The translations under genes and the position numbers were made by a program. From contig JACNKQ010000043.1 of assembly GCA_014381945.1 (NCBI GenBank), forward strand, positions 1 to 64,000: DNA of 64,000 bases, read 5' to 3'. Of the stretch, positions 1 to 7,963 are shown piece by piece; position 1 is the first letter of the stretch; every line of letters starts with the position of its first letter. Source of the stretch: Actinomycetota bacterium (GTDB taxonomy: Bacteria; Actinomycetota; Acidimicrobiia; Acidimicrobiales; MedAcidi-G1). Below the pieces are notes generated by a model that did not search any database, was not told the DNA's origin, and worked only from the letters and a program-made list of their open reading frames with translations.

Positions 1-203
1 GACGCCCAATTCGCACGACACATCGTCAAACCCACAGGCGCCGGCGCCTCAGTAGTGGTCGTCTCCGGCGCAGCCGTAGTAGTCGTGACAGTCGGCGCAG
101 CCGTAGTCGTCGGCGTCGCATCACCACCGTCGCTACCACAGGCGCCCGCGATCAACGCGAACCCGAGAAACAACGCAGCGATTACACGTACACGCTTATT
201 CAT
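1..203 (-). CDS. lipoprotein N-terminus, likely ABC substrate-binding protein (partial)
   Basis: Only the first 67 or so codons are in the window; the gene runs off the left edge. The product starts MNKRVRV, has a hydrophobic h-region and a lipobox ending at Cys22 (IAGAC), then a Thr/Ala/Pro-rich linker, so it should be exported and lipid-anchored outside the membrane. A strong ribosome binding site (GGAGGA) lies about 10 nt before the ATG. Such linkers are common on actinobacterial solute-binding lipoproteins, and that role is an inference because no ligand-binding domain is visible. It is divergent from the AhpD-like gene, with 224 bp between the two starts. Confidence 0.7.
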   Translation of the reverse strand, partial: MNKRVRVIAALFLGFALIAGACGSDGGDATPTTTAAPTVTTTTAAPETTTTEAPAPVGLTMCRANWA

Positions 204-427
204 GTTGGCTTGTCCTCCATAGAGAAAGTCATAGGAACCACTGTCCGCCACCCGACCGGGCACGACGCGTCCCACGGAGGTGCGGGGCTCGCGACAACAC
301 CACCCGGAGGTGTGGCGCGCGGCACCATAGTCCCAGAATCGACAAACGGAAAACCCTGTAACACATTTGCCACATACCGGTAACGGCCCCTGTGGCCTGC
401 ATCCGCCGGTCGTGCGAAACTCACACG

Positions 428-991
428 ATGGCATGGATCCGGACCGTTCCCGATGGTGACTGGGAAGCGGAGGGCGGGCCCCTTGCAGACCTGTACGCCG
501 AGGTCGTGGATGCCACGCACGGCCGCGTCGACCACATCATGGTCGTCCACTCCCTGAATCCGCGGGGGCTCAATGCCCACCTGGGCCTCTACACGTCGGC
601 GATGGCTGGAACCGCCACGCTGCGCAAGGTCGAACGTGAGCTCATTGCTCTCGTGGTCAGCCTCGAGAACCACTGCCACTATTGAGTGACCCACCACCGG
701 CGCGGTCTGCGCCGACTCCTCCGGGACGACGATCTTGTGGCCGCCGTCGAAGCCGACTGGCGCTCGGCGCCGATCTCCGACCAGCGTCGGGCGATGCTCG
801 AGTATGCGATCCGACTGACCACCGCACCGGGCGAGGTTGCCAGGTCCGACATTGACGCCCTCCGTACCGTCGGCTTCAGCGACCGCGACATCCTCGACAT
901 CGCCGAGGTGACCGCCTACTACGCCTACGCCAACCGCATCGCCGACGGCCTCGGCGTCACCACAGAGCCCTGGATCCCCGACCAGGACTGA
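428..991 (+). CDS. AhpD-like peroxidase-related protein, predicted selenoprotein (CxxU)
   Basis: Carboxymuconolactone decarboxylase/AhpD-like family, small disulfide-type peroxidases or reductases. The reading frame is open before and after a single TGA at 683-685 and the family alignment continues without any shift: the expected motif CHYC-V-T-H-H reads CHY-TGA-V-T-H-H. With ATG 428 as start (beginning MAWIRTVP, as family members do), the pair is Cys83 and residue 86. The downstream half (DRDILDIAEVTAYYAY, then NRIADGLGV) is a typical intact C-terminus, so decay is unlikely. A hairpin with loop GGTCT sits 18 nt after the TGA. I read it as a 187-residue selenoprotein with Sec86. AhpD-like selenoproteins are known from marine metagenomes. 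The alternative is a nonsense mutation or sequencing error. Confidence 0.82.
698..714 (+). promoter_or_regulatory. candidate bacterial SECIS hairpin of the AhpD-like gene
   Basis: A perfect 6-bp stem (CGGCGC at 698-703, GCGCCG at 709-714) closes the loop GGTCT (704-708). Exactly 18 nt separate the TGA (683-685) from the loop. The E. coli fdhF SECIS has 18 nt between its UGA and the GGUCU of its loop, which SelB contacts. Here the loop encodes Gly-Leu as GGT CTG, the same codons as in fdhF, although the proteins are unrelated. Confidence 0.75.
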
Positions 992-1148
992 TCCACCAGG
1001 GCCTGCGACTCCGTCCTCGAGCGGAAGGGAGGCCTGCCTCTCCGATGGCGTGCGGTGACCAACCCCCCTCCCCCAGTAAGGACGATGGAATGTCCCGGGT
1101 GGTGAAAGGGGTTGGTGAGCACCAAAGGTGACTCGAGAAGGCAGCGTC

Positions 1149-1173
1149 GGGTACGGATGAGCGAGCCGTATCC
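1149..1173. terminator. hairpin between convergent genes, possible bidirectional terminator
   Basis: GGGTACGG (1149-1156) pairs with CCGTATCC (1166-1173), with one G-T pair and a 9-nt loop. It lies in the 226-bp gap between the convergent ends of the AhpD-like gene and the AcnX small-subunit gene. There is no T-run, so terminator function is a guess from position. I see no gene in the rest of this gap. Confidence 0.3.
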
Positions 1174-1217
1174 CGGCGAGCGAACCGTGCCCGGCGGCGC
1201 CCCCAACGGTGCACAAA

Positions 1218-1649
1218 TCAGTCAGCGTCAAGTATCCGAACCGAGCCGTCAGGATCAATGTTCACCCGGATCCCCGTACACAACTCCGCCAACTCCGCCT
1301 CATCCACCAGCACAACCGGCAACGAGACGCCGTACAGCTCGTCAGCCACGATCGCACCCAGCGCCACGATCGCGTCCGCCTCCACCATCACGATCGCCGC
1401 CGGCGCCGTTCCGCAGCGGACCGCCTCGAGGAGGACCGAACTCCCCGAACTCGAGCCGCGGCCGGTGCGCATGACGAGCACCCGGCCGGCGACCGAGCTG
1501 CCCAACTGGGGATGGTGGCGATCGATGATCTCACCGCTCGCAGAATCGAAGCCGCCCCAGAAGCTGAGCGGTTCGTCTAGGTGCAGCACCACGCCTTCGA
1601 CCGGACCCGAAGGCGGACCTGCGACCTGGACCTGCGGTGCCTCAGCCAT
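1218..1649 (-). CDS. AcnX-type dehydratase small subunit (DUF126)
   Basis: Small 'swivel' subunit of AcnX-type hydro-lyases, about 143 residues, the usual size. The family core is seen in VVLHLDEPLSFWGGFD and the later stretch GRGSSSGSSVLLEAVRCG, the conserved glycine/serine loop that contributes to the active site. The ATG at 1649 overlaps the end of the large-subunit gene by 8 nt, so the subunits are translationally coupled. In bacteria, two-subunit AcnX enzymes are cis-3-hydroxy-L-proline dehydratases; in archaea the related enzyme acts on mevalonate 5-phosphate. The neighbouring polar-amino-acid ABC transporter favours the hydroxyproline role, by inference. Confidence 0.85.
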   Translation of the reverse strand: MAEAPQVQVAGPPSGPVEGVVLHLDEPLSFWGGFDSASGEIIDRHHPQLGSSVAGRVLVMRTGRGSSSGSSVLLEAVRCGTAPAAIVMVEADAIVALGAIVADELYGVSLPVVLVDEAELAELCTGIRVNIDPDGSVRILDAD

Positions 1650-2946
1650 CGAAGTGACCTTCGGTCCAGATCGCATCGTCCAGAACCACCTTGCCTGCGA
1701 CGGCCGACTCGACGCACTCCCGTGTGCTCGCCAACACCACATCGACGCCGAGGTTGCCCGGGGCGTAGTAGGCCCACTTTGCCGAGTCGGTCATGGCCGG
1801 CCTCGAGGTTTCGCGAAGAATCGGGGTCACGTAGGTGCAGGTGTCGGTCACAATCGTCACGCCGGCGGACCGCAGGCCTTCTGCCCACCCACGGTCCTCG
1901 ACTTCGTCGAGCACTCCCCGGCCCGTCGAGATGTACACGTCGACCGCCGGGTGCACGTTGCGACCGGCGAGTGCCTCGACGAAGCGGCCGATCTCAGCGA
2001 CCGAGTAGTGCGGTGTCCCGAGGCTGACGGTCGCAAGGTCGCTACCGACCGCCGTGGTCAACAGGTCTCGGGTCCGGCGCAGGTCATCGGATCTCACGAC
2101 GACCACCTCGTCTGGTTGCCGGCCTCCCAGTGCTACCTCCAGGGTCGGCGCCTCGGGGGTTGCCCCGACGACGTGGAACATCCCGACGCTCCCGGCAGAA
2201 GCGGCGGCAGATCCCAACGCCTTCAACCAGTCCTCCCCCGGCGGGTCGGGCACACCATCGATGACCGGAACCCGGTTCCCCACCACCGAGCCGACAAGCG
2301 TTCCGAGGACATGGGGCAGCAGCGAACTTTCCAGCAACCCGGGCATCAGCCCTTCGAGGTGGAACACGACGGTGGCACGTCGGTTCTCATCGAGGTGGAA
2401 CCCCGCCGCCGGTGCCCGACCGGTGACCGCCGCACAGATGTCCACGAAGTCCCCGTAGCGGTCGGTGCGCGCACCGAGCACCGAGTTGGCGAAGGCGATG
2501 GCGTTCGACTCGGCCCAGGCGACGTTCTCGCCGAAGGCGGGGCGATCCTCCAGCTGGTAGGGGGCGCATGTCCATGTGGGCCGACAACCCATGGCGACGT
2601 AGGCGTCCATCAGACGTCGGGCCAGTTCGCCCTCCCCGGGGTCACCCCGGTAGAGGTCGGGGTGCAGGAGGTCGAGGGACGACACGTTCAGGGTCGTGGG
2701 CACCACGACGGCCGCCCCGTCGCCGGCCAGACGCTCGGCGAAATCGAGCGGGGCCCGACCGTGGTACAGACACGAATCGACGTGCGCTCCGGAGATGTCG
2801 AGCAGTTCCTCGGCACCGAGGGCTTCCGCCAGACGGACCACCACCCGCATCGCCAGCCGAACGGCCGGTCCGTCGCCCCCGTCGAGGCGCCTGACGTCGT
2901 CGTCGGTCAGATGGAGGGCCACCCGCGCAGCGTAGGTGCCCGGCAT
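1642..2946 (-). CDS. AcnX-type dehydratase large subunit (DUF521), probable cis-3-hydroxyproline dehydratase
   Basis: Aconitase-X catalytic subunit, 434 residues, binding an Fe-S cluster and removing water from a small hydroxy acid. Family signatures are HLTDDDVRRLDGGDG near the N-terminus, the GAHVDSC and VVVPTTLNVSS segments, CAPYQ with a conserved Cys, and AWAESNAIAFANSVLGAR. The start at 2946 was chosen over an upstream extension because the preceding codons lie inside the ABC ATPase gene and have no family similarity. It starts 10 nt after the ATPase stop and overlaps the small subunit, so transporter and enzyme form one operon. The substrate cis-3-hydroxy-L-proline is inferred from the two-subunit form and the transporter; the next enzyme, a pyrroline-2-carboxylate reductase, is not in the window. 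Confidence 0.88.
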   Translation of the reverse strand: MPGTYAARVALHLTDDDVRRLDGGDGPAVRLAMRVVVRLAEALGAEELLDISGAHVDSCLYHGRAPLDFAERLAGDGAAVVVPTTLNVSSLDLLHPDLYRGDPGEGELARRLMDAYVAMGCRPTWTCAPYQLEDRPAFGENVAWAESNAIAFANSVLGARTDRYGDFVDICAAVTGRAPAAGFHLDENRRATVVFHLEGLMPGLLESSLLPHVLGTLVGSVVGNRVPVIDGVPDPPGEDWLKALGSAAASAGSVGMFHVVGATPEAPTLEVALGGRQPDEVVVVRSDDLRRTRDLLTTAVGSDLATVSLGTPHYSVAEIGRFVEALAGRNVHPAVDVYISTGRGVLDEVEDRGWAEGLRSAGVTIVTDTCTYVTPILRETSRPAMTDSAKWAYYAPGNLGVDVVLASTRECVESAVAGKVVLDDAIWTEGHFDG

Positions 2947-2956
2947 CGCCGCCGGA

Positions 2957-3718
2957 TCAGTAGAGGATCTTGTCGAAGAATGCCCGGGTGCGCTGGTGCG
3001 TCGGATTCGAGAAGACCTCTTCCGGCGGGCCGACCTCGACGATCTCACCCTCGTCGATGAACACAAGGCGGTCGGCGGCGGCCTTGGCGAACCCCATCTC
3101 ATGGGTGACCACGACCATCGTCATGCCCTCGGAGGCAAGTTCGAGCATGACGTCGAGCACCTCCTTGACCATTTCCGGGTCGAGCGCCGACGTCGGCTCG
3201 TCGAACAGCATCACCTTCGGGTCCATCGCCAGCGACCGGGCGATGGCGACACGTTGCTGCTGGCCGCCCGATAGCTGCCGTGGGTAGGCGTCGGCCTTCT
3301 CGGGGATGCCGACCCTGGTGAGTTGGCGGACCGCCACCTCCTCGGCCTCGGTGCGGCTGCGTCCACGCACCTTGCGCTGGGCCAGGGTGATGTTCTCGAT
3401 GACGGTGAGGTGCGGGAACAGGTTGAACTGCTGGAACACCATTCCGACCTCGGCCCTGACATGGTCGATGTCCGTCTTCGGGTCGAGGAGTTCGAATCCA
3501 TCTACCGTGACGAATCCCTCGGTCGGCACCTCGAGGAGGTTGATGCACCGAAGCACGGTCGACTTGCCAGAGCCACTCGGCCCGACGATGACGACGACCT
3601 CGCCCTCGACGACCTCGAGGTCGACATCGACCACGGCGTGGATGGTCCTGTCGAACGTCTTGGAGAGCCCCCGCAGCGAGATCATCTGTGCAGGGCCCGT
3701 TCCACCGTGTGCAGCCAT
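2957..3718 (-). CDS. polar amino acid ABC transporter, ATP-binding protein (GlnQ/HisP type)
   Basis: Cytoplasmic ATPase of a PAAT-family importer, 253 residues. Walker A is GPSGSGKST, the Q-loop sits in [12 protein letters not shown], the signature is LSGGQQQR, Walker B is [12 protein letters not shown], and the switch His follows in [10 protein letters not shown]. The ATG at 3718 begins 1 nt after the permease stop. A GTG at 3730 would add four residues but abuts its own Shine-Dalgarno sequence, so the ATG is preferred. The gene is coupled to the permease upstream and to the AcnX genes downstream. No periplasmic-type binding protein gene is adjacent. Confidence 0.92.
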   Translation of the reverse strand: MAAHGGTGPAQMISLRGLSKTFDRTIHAVVDVDLEVVEGEVVVIVGPSGSGKSTVLRCINLLEVPTEGFVTVDGFELLDPKTDIDHVRAEVGMVFQQFNLFPHLTVIENITLAQRKVRGRSRTEAEEVAVRQLTRVGIPEKADAYPRQLSGGQQQRVAIARSLAMDPKVMLFDEPTSALDPEMVKEVLDVMLELASEGMTMVVVTHEMGFAKAAADRLVFIDEGEIVEVGPPEEVFSNPTHQRTRAFFDKILY

Positions 3719-3719
3719 G

Positions 3720-4571
3720 TCAGCGCTCACCCTTCCGGTCCCTGGTCATTCGTCGTTCGAGCACCCCGAGCAGGATCGACAGGCCCAGGGTGAGGCACAG
3801 GTAGATGAACGAGACGACGAAGTAACCCTCCCGGAACTTGAAGGTGCTTGCGGAGAACTGTCGGCCGCGCTGGGTGATCTCAAGCACGCCCAGCACGGAC
3901 AGCAGCGATGTGTCCTTCAAAATGGCGATGAAGTCGTTGCCGAGCGGCGGGATGATCGCCCGCATGGCCTGGGGGAGCACCACCGAGCGCATGGTCTGGC
4001 GCCTGGTCAGGCCCAACGAACGGCCGGCCTCAGACTGGCCGGGCGGTATTGACTGGATGCCGCCTCGGAAGATCTCCGCCATGTAGGCCCCGTAGATGAG
4101 CGCAAGGGTGACCGTGGCCCGCATCTGGAACGAAGGCTCATAGGTGAAGCCGAACCAGGCGTCCAGACGTGCGTTGATGTAGTCGGAGGTCTCCGGCACG
4201 ACGATCAGCGCCACCGTGAAGATGAGCGGCAGCATCGGAATGCCCCGGATGAACTCGACATACGTTCGGGCCACGTTGCGAACGACGACATTCCTCGACA
4301 ACTGCCCCATGCCGGCGGTCAGGCCCAGCACGAGGGCGATTGCGAATGCCTTGATGGTCGCCTCGATCGTGAGGCGCAGGCCGGGGATGATGCGCTCCCA
4401 GGCCAACGCGTAGTCGTCCTGCGTGATGATCTGCACCGCCATCCAGGCCAGGACCAATGCGATGAAGAGTCCCCACCAGGGGAACGTGTCCCACCATGGC
4501 TTCTCGTCTCGAACACGCGACGCGCCACCGGGTCGGAGTCCTCGAGGTTCCTTTATCTTCTCACCGCCCAT
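3720..4571 (-). CDS. polar amino acid ABC transporter permease (HisM/GlnP type)
   Basis: Integral membrane subunit of 283 residues with a basic cytoplasmic N-terminus (about 25 residues) followed by several membrane helices. The permease EAA loop is visible as [22 protein letters not shown], and the stretch [11 protein letters not shown] is typical of the family. It is the first gene of the minus-strand set permease-ATPase-AcnX large-AcnX small and is divergent from the methyltransferase gene. Only one permease gene is present, so a homodimer is expected. The missing binding protein must be encoded elsewhere. Confidence 0.92.
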   Translation of the reverse strand: MGGEKIKEPRGLRPGGASRVRDEKPWWDTFPWWGLFIALVLAWMAVQIITQDDYALAWERIIPGLRLTIEATIKAFAIALVLGLTAGMGQLSRNVVVRNVARTYVEFIRGIPMLPLIFTVALIVVPETSDYINARLDAWFGFTYEPSFQMRATVTLALIYGAYMAEIFRGGIQSIPPGQSEAGRSLGLTRRQTMRSVVLPQAMRAIIPPLGNDFIAILKDTSLLSVLGVLEITQRGRQFSASTFKFREGYFVVSFIYLCLTLGLSILLGVLERRMTRDRKGER

Positions 4572-4658
4572 CGAACGGGCTCTTTCTGTCTGAGGATGCG
4601 CTGCGGGACCCTAACCCTTCCGGAAAGGGCAAGGATCCACGACGCTAGGTTGCCGACC

Positions 4659-5288
4659 GTGGCCACCGAGAAGTTCCTCCCCACCGCCTACGGCCTCGAG
4701 ACGAAGGCAGAGACGCTTGCGTACTACGAGGCTTGGGCAGCCACCTACGACACCGAGATCGGCGACGAAAACCGGTACGCCCAGCCCGAGCGCTGCACCC
4801 ACGCACTCGTCACCTCGGGCGTCGGCCCCGGAGTCCGGATTCTCGACGTGGGATGCGGGAGCGGCCTGTCCGGCGTGGCCCTCGCCCGGGGTGGCTATTC
4901 ATCGATCGACGGCTGCGACCTGTCCCCCGCCATGCTCGCCCTGGCCGGCGACACCGGCGCCTACGGACACCTCTTCGAAGCCGACCTGAACGAGGACCTC
5001 GACATCGCCGATGGCGCCTACGGTGCGGCGACGGCTGTCGGTGTCTTTTCGTTCGGGCACATCCGGGCCGATGCGTTGCGGGAGGTGTTGCGCGTCGTGC
5101 GGCCCGGTGGGATTGTCGTCGTCGGCCTGAACGACCACTTCTGGGACGAGGGTTCGATGTCGGCCGAGCTGGATGCCGTCGAAGCGGACGGAGCGGCGAC
5201 CGTGGCCTTCCGGGAGCACGGCGAACACCTCCCGGCTGCCGGCATCGAGGGATGGGTCATCACCCTGCGCAAGACCGGCGCTTCCTGA
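4659..5288 (+). CDS. class I SAM-dependent methyltransferase
   Basis: SAM-binding motif I is ILDVGCGSGLSGVALARGG, followed by the acidic loop CDLSPAMLALA and motif III with VVRPGGIVVVGLND. Length is 209 residues from the GTG at 4659; an ATG at 4596 would add 21 unconserved residues and has its GAGG directly against the start codon, so the GTG is preferred but not certain. The family resembles small-molecule methyltransferases (methyltransferase domain 11/25). The substrate cannot be told. It is a single gene, divergent from the transporter, and its stop lies 24 bp from the convergent end of the formate dehydrogenase operon. Confidence 0.8.
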   Translation: MATEKFLPTAYGLETKAETLAYYEAWAATYDTEIGDENRYAQPERCTHALVTSGVGPGVRILDVGCGSGLSGVALARGGYSSIDGCDLSPAMLALAGDTGAYGHLFEADLNEDLDIADGAYGAATAVGVFSFGHIRADALREVLRVVRPGGIVVVGLNDHFWDEGSMSAELDAVEADGAATVAFREHGEHLPAAGIEGWVITLRKTGAS

Positions 5289-5312
5289 ACCGAACCGCTC
5301 CCGGCTCGACGA

Positions 5313-6176
5313 TCAGGACTGTGCGTGCTGCCAGCCGAACCGACCCTTGATGCAGAGGTGGCCGTTGGTGACCGAATGGTCGGCCGGTGAGGTCACCTTG
5401 ACGATCCGCTCGTCCTGGACGTGGAGTTCGAGGTTGCAGCCGACACCGCAGAACGTGCAGACCGTGGTGGTGACGCTCTGGGCGTCCTCGTCCCAGGTGC
5501 CCTCCTCGCGCATGTCGTGCTCGGTTTTGAAAACGAGTGCTCCCGTCGGGCAGACGCCGATGCAGTTGCCGCAGTACACGCAGGCTGAGTCGGGCAGCGA
5601 GACGTCGAACTCGGTGGAGATGTGGGCGTCGAAGCCGCGTCCGGCCGTTGCGATGGCGAACGTGAACTGGGCATCCTCGCCGCAGGCCTCGACGCACTTG
5701 TAGCAGAGGATGCAGCGTTCGTAGTCGCGGACGTAGAGGTCGTCCTGGAGCTTCGGCGGCTGCTCGACGGTGGCGATGTCGGCCCGGTCACCCATCCGCC
5801 CCGGGTCGGCGCCGTAGTGCTCCATCCAGGCGTGCACCTCGGCGTCCGCCCGGTCGAGGTCTACCGACGATGCCAGCAGTTCGTAGACCATCCTGCGACT
5901 GGTGCGGACCTTCTCGGAGTCGGTGGACACGACCATGCCGTCCTCGACCCAGCGGGAACAGGAGGGCACGAGCACCCGCGAGTTCTCGACCTCGACGACG
6001 CACACGCGACAGACGTTGACGGGCGTGAGGTTCTCGGCCCAGCACAGCGTGGGCGTGTCGATGCCCTCCTGCCGGCAGGCGTCGAGGATCGTCGACCCCT
6101 CGGGAACCCGGACGGTCCCACCGTCGATGGTCAACTCGACGGGGCGGCGTGGAGCCGATACCGGAACGTCGTTCAT
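5313..6176 (-). CDS. formate dehydrogenase Fe-S subunit carrying the split-off N-terminal domains of the alpha subunit
   Basis: Electron-transfer protein of 287 residues. Domains in order: a [2Fe-2S] ferredoxin fold (Cys45, Cys56, Cys59, Cys73), two [4Fe-4S] sites (Cys155/158/161/165 and Cys199/202/205/209), and at the C-terminus the Mo/W-bis-MGD oxidoreductase Fe4S4 domain (Cys240, Cys243, Cys247, Cys275). In most NAD-dependent formate dehydrogenases these are the N-terminal part of the alpha subunit; here they are a separate last gene of the operon, and the catalytic gene lacks exactly this part. The ATG overlaps the stop of the NuoEF-like gene (ATGA). It should relay electrons from the active site to the diaphorase subunit. 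Confidence 0.88.
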   Translation of the reverse strand: MNDVPVSAPRRPVELTIDGGTVRVPEGSTILDACRQEGIDTPTLCWAENLTPVNVCRVCVVEVENSRVLVPSCSRWVEDGMVVSTDSEKVRTSRRMVYELLASSVDLDRADAEVHAWMEHYGADPGRMGDRADIATVEQPPKLQDDLYVRDYERCILCYKCVEACGEDAQFTFAIATAGRGFDAHISTEFDVSLPDSACVYCGNCIGVCPTGALVFKTEHDMREEGTWDEDAQSVTTTVCTFCGVGCNLELHVQDERIVKVTSPADHSVTNGHLCIKGRFGWQHAQS

Positions 6177-7963
6177 CGTGCACCCTCCAGCAGGCCGAGG
6201 TCGAGGGCGGAGCGGATGGCACCGGAAGCGGTCTGGCCGAGGCCGCAGATCGACGCGTCGCGCATCACCGCCGCCAGGTCGTCGAGGAGTTCGACCTCGT
6301 CGTCGAGGGTCGCACCGTCACGAAGCCGGGCCAGCACCTCCTCCTGGCGGACCGTGCCGACCCTGCAGGGCACGCACTGGCCGCAGGACTCGTCACGGAA
6401 GAACTCGGCGACGCGGCGGACCGTGTCGACCATGTCGTCCTCCTCGCCGAACACCATGACGACCCCGGAGCCCAGGGACACGCCGGCTGCGCGGGTGTCC
6501 TCGAGCGTCAGCGGAAGGTCGAGTTGCTCGGAACGGACGAAGAACCCGGCTGCACCGCCGAGGAGCACGGCATGGGGCTCGTCGGCGCCGACCACGCCTC
6601 CGGCCGCGTCGAGAACGCCGCGCAGGGTGATCCCGAACTCATGCTCGTAGGTGCCGGGATGTGCCACCCGGCCGCTTAGGCAGAACAGACGCGTGCCCGG
6701 AGAACGGTCGGTTCCGGTCGCCCTGTAGGCCTCGCCCCCGTCCAGCATGATCGCCGGCACGTTGAGAAGCGTCTCGACGTTGTTGATGGCGGTGGGCTCG
6801 CCGAACAGGCCGTGGGTCGTGGGGAACGGCGGCTTGTTGCGGGGTTCGCCCCTGAAGCCCTCGATCGAGTTGAACAGGGCCGTCTCCTCGCCGCAGATGT
6901 AGGCGCCGGCGCCGCTGCGCAGGTCGATGTCGAAGCGCTTTCCGGATCCGGCGACATCGGCACCGAGCAGACCGGCCGCCCTCGCCTGGTCGATGGCCAT
7001 GCGCAGGCGGTGGGTGGCCACCGGGTATTCGCCGCGGATGTAGACCCAACCCTGTTCGGCACCGACGGCGATGCCGGCGATCGTCATGGCCTCGACCAGC
7101 GAGAACGGGTCGCCCTCCATGACGACCCGGTCCTTGAACGTGCCGGGCTCGGACTCGTCGGCGTTGCAGACCACGTGACGGGGTCGGCCCTGCTGGTCGG
7201 CTACTCCGCGCCACTTGACGCCCGTCGGGAAGGCGGCGCCGCCGCGGCCTGACAGCCCGGACGTGGACACCTCCTCGATGATCCGGTCCGGACCCATGGA
7301 GATGGCGGCGTCGAGGGCCCGATAGCCGCCGTTGGCCCGGTAGTCGTCGAGGCTCCCGGGGTCGACCACGCCTACCCGGGCGAGCAGCCGCAGACCGGGC
7401 GAGCCTGCCTGGGGCAGGGTGACCGAAGCGGCGGATGTGCGGCCCGAGATCGCCACGGCGACCCCGTCGACGGAACCGGGTGCGATCGTGAGATCGTGGT
7501 CGCCGGTGCGCTGGACGAGCACCGCGGGTCCACGTTCACATTGCCCGAGGCACGGGCTGGCTTTCACGTTGTGGCCGGCGGCACGCAGTTCGTCGATCAG
7601 GCCGAGTGCACCAGGCGGCCGGCAGGCGATGTCGTCGCAGACGTGCACGACGTCGGTGGCCTCCGGTGGCTCGTGAGTGAACAGGTGGTAGAAGGTCGCA
7701 ACGCCGTAGGCCTCGGCGGGCGGCACCTCGAGTTGCCGACATGCGTAGTCGAGCCCGCCGGGGCTGATCCACCCCGAGGTCCGCTGGATGGCGTGTAGCG
7801 CCGGCAACAGCAGGTGCCGGCGCTCGGCTGTCCGTGCCCGCCCGGCGTACACGAGACGCTCGCCCTCCACCACGACCACGGCCCCGAGTTCGGCTACGAC
7901 CCCATCGACTGCGAGGCGTTCGGCGTCGGAGGGTTCGGCCTCGGAGAACCGGAGGTCAGGCAT
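6173..7963 (-). CDS. formate dehydrogenase diaphorase subunit (NuoE-NuoF fusion)
   Basis: Fusion of a NuoE-like thioredoxin-fold [2Fe-2S] domain (residues about 1-200; ligands in CDDIACR and CLGQC) with a NuoF-like FMN/NADH domain (GRGGAAFPTGVKW, then the NADH/FMN region GAGAYICGEETALFNSIEG) and a C-terminal [4Fe-4S] site in ESCGQCVPCRVGT. Length is 596 residues. It passes electrons from formate to NAD. Start ATG 7963 (MPDLRF) overlaps the end of the catalytic gene by 8 nt; a longer upstream reading lies within the catalytic gene. NAD rather than NADP as acceptor is inferred from the family. Confidence 0.9.
   Translation of the reverse strand: MPDLRFSEAEPSDAERLAVDGVVAELGAVVVVEGERLVYAGRARTAERRHLLLPALHAIQRTSGWISPGGLDYACRQLEVPPAEAYGVATFYHLFTHEPPEATDVVHVCDDIACRPPGALGLIDELRAAGHNVKASPCLGQCERGPAVLVQRTGDHDLTIAPGSVDGVAVAISGRTSAASVTLPQAGSPGLRLLARVGVVDPGSLDDYRANGGYRALDAAISMGPDRIIEEVSTSGLSGRGGAAFPTGVKWRGVADQQGRPRHVVCNADESEPGTFKDRVVMEGDPFSLVEAMTIAGIAVGAEQGWVYIRGEYPVATHRLRMAIDQARAAGLLGADVAGSGKRFDIDLRSGAGAYICGEETALFNSIEGFRGEPRNKPPFPTTHGLFGEPTAINNVETLLNVPAIMLDGGEAYRATGTDRSPGTRLFCLSGRVAHPGTYEHEFGITLRGVLDAAGGVVGADEPHAVLLGGAAGFFVRSEQLDLPLTLEDTRAAGVSLGSGVVMVFGEEDDMVDTVRRVAEFFRDESCGQCVPCRVGTVRQEEVLARLRDGATLDDEVELLDDLAAVMRDASICGLGQTASGAIRSALDLGLLEGAR

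Noticed and set aside
428-991. AhpD-like gene as a pseudogene or two separate small genes
   Set aside because: The frame, motif position, hairpin and intact second half fit recoding better than decay; a GTG start at 686 would leave a half domain without the active site.
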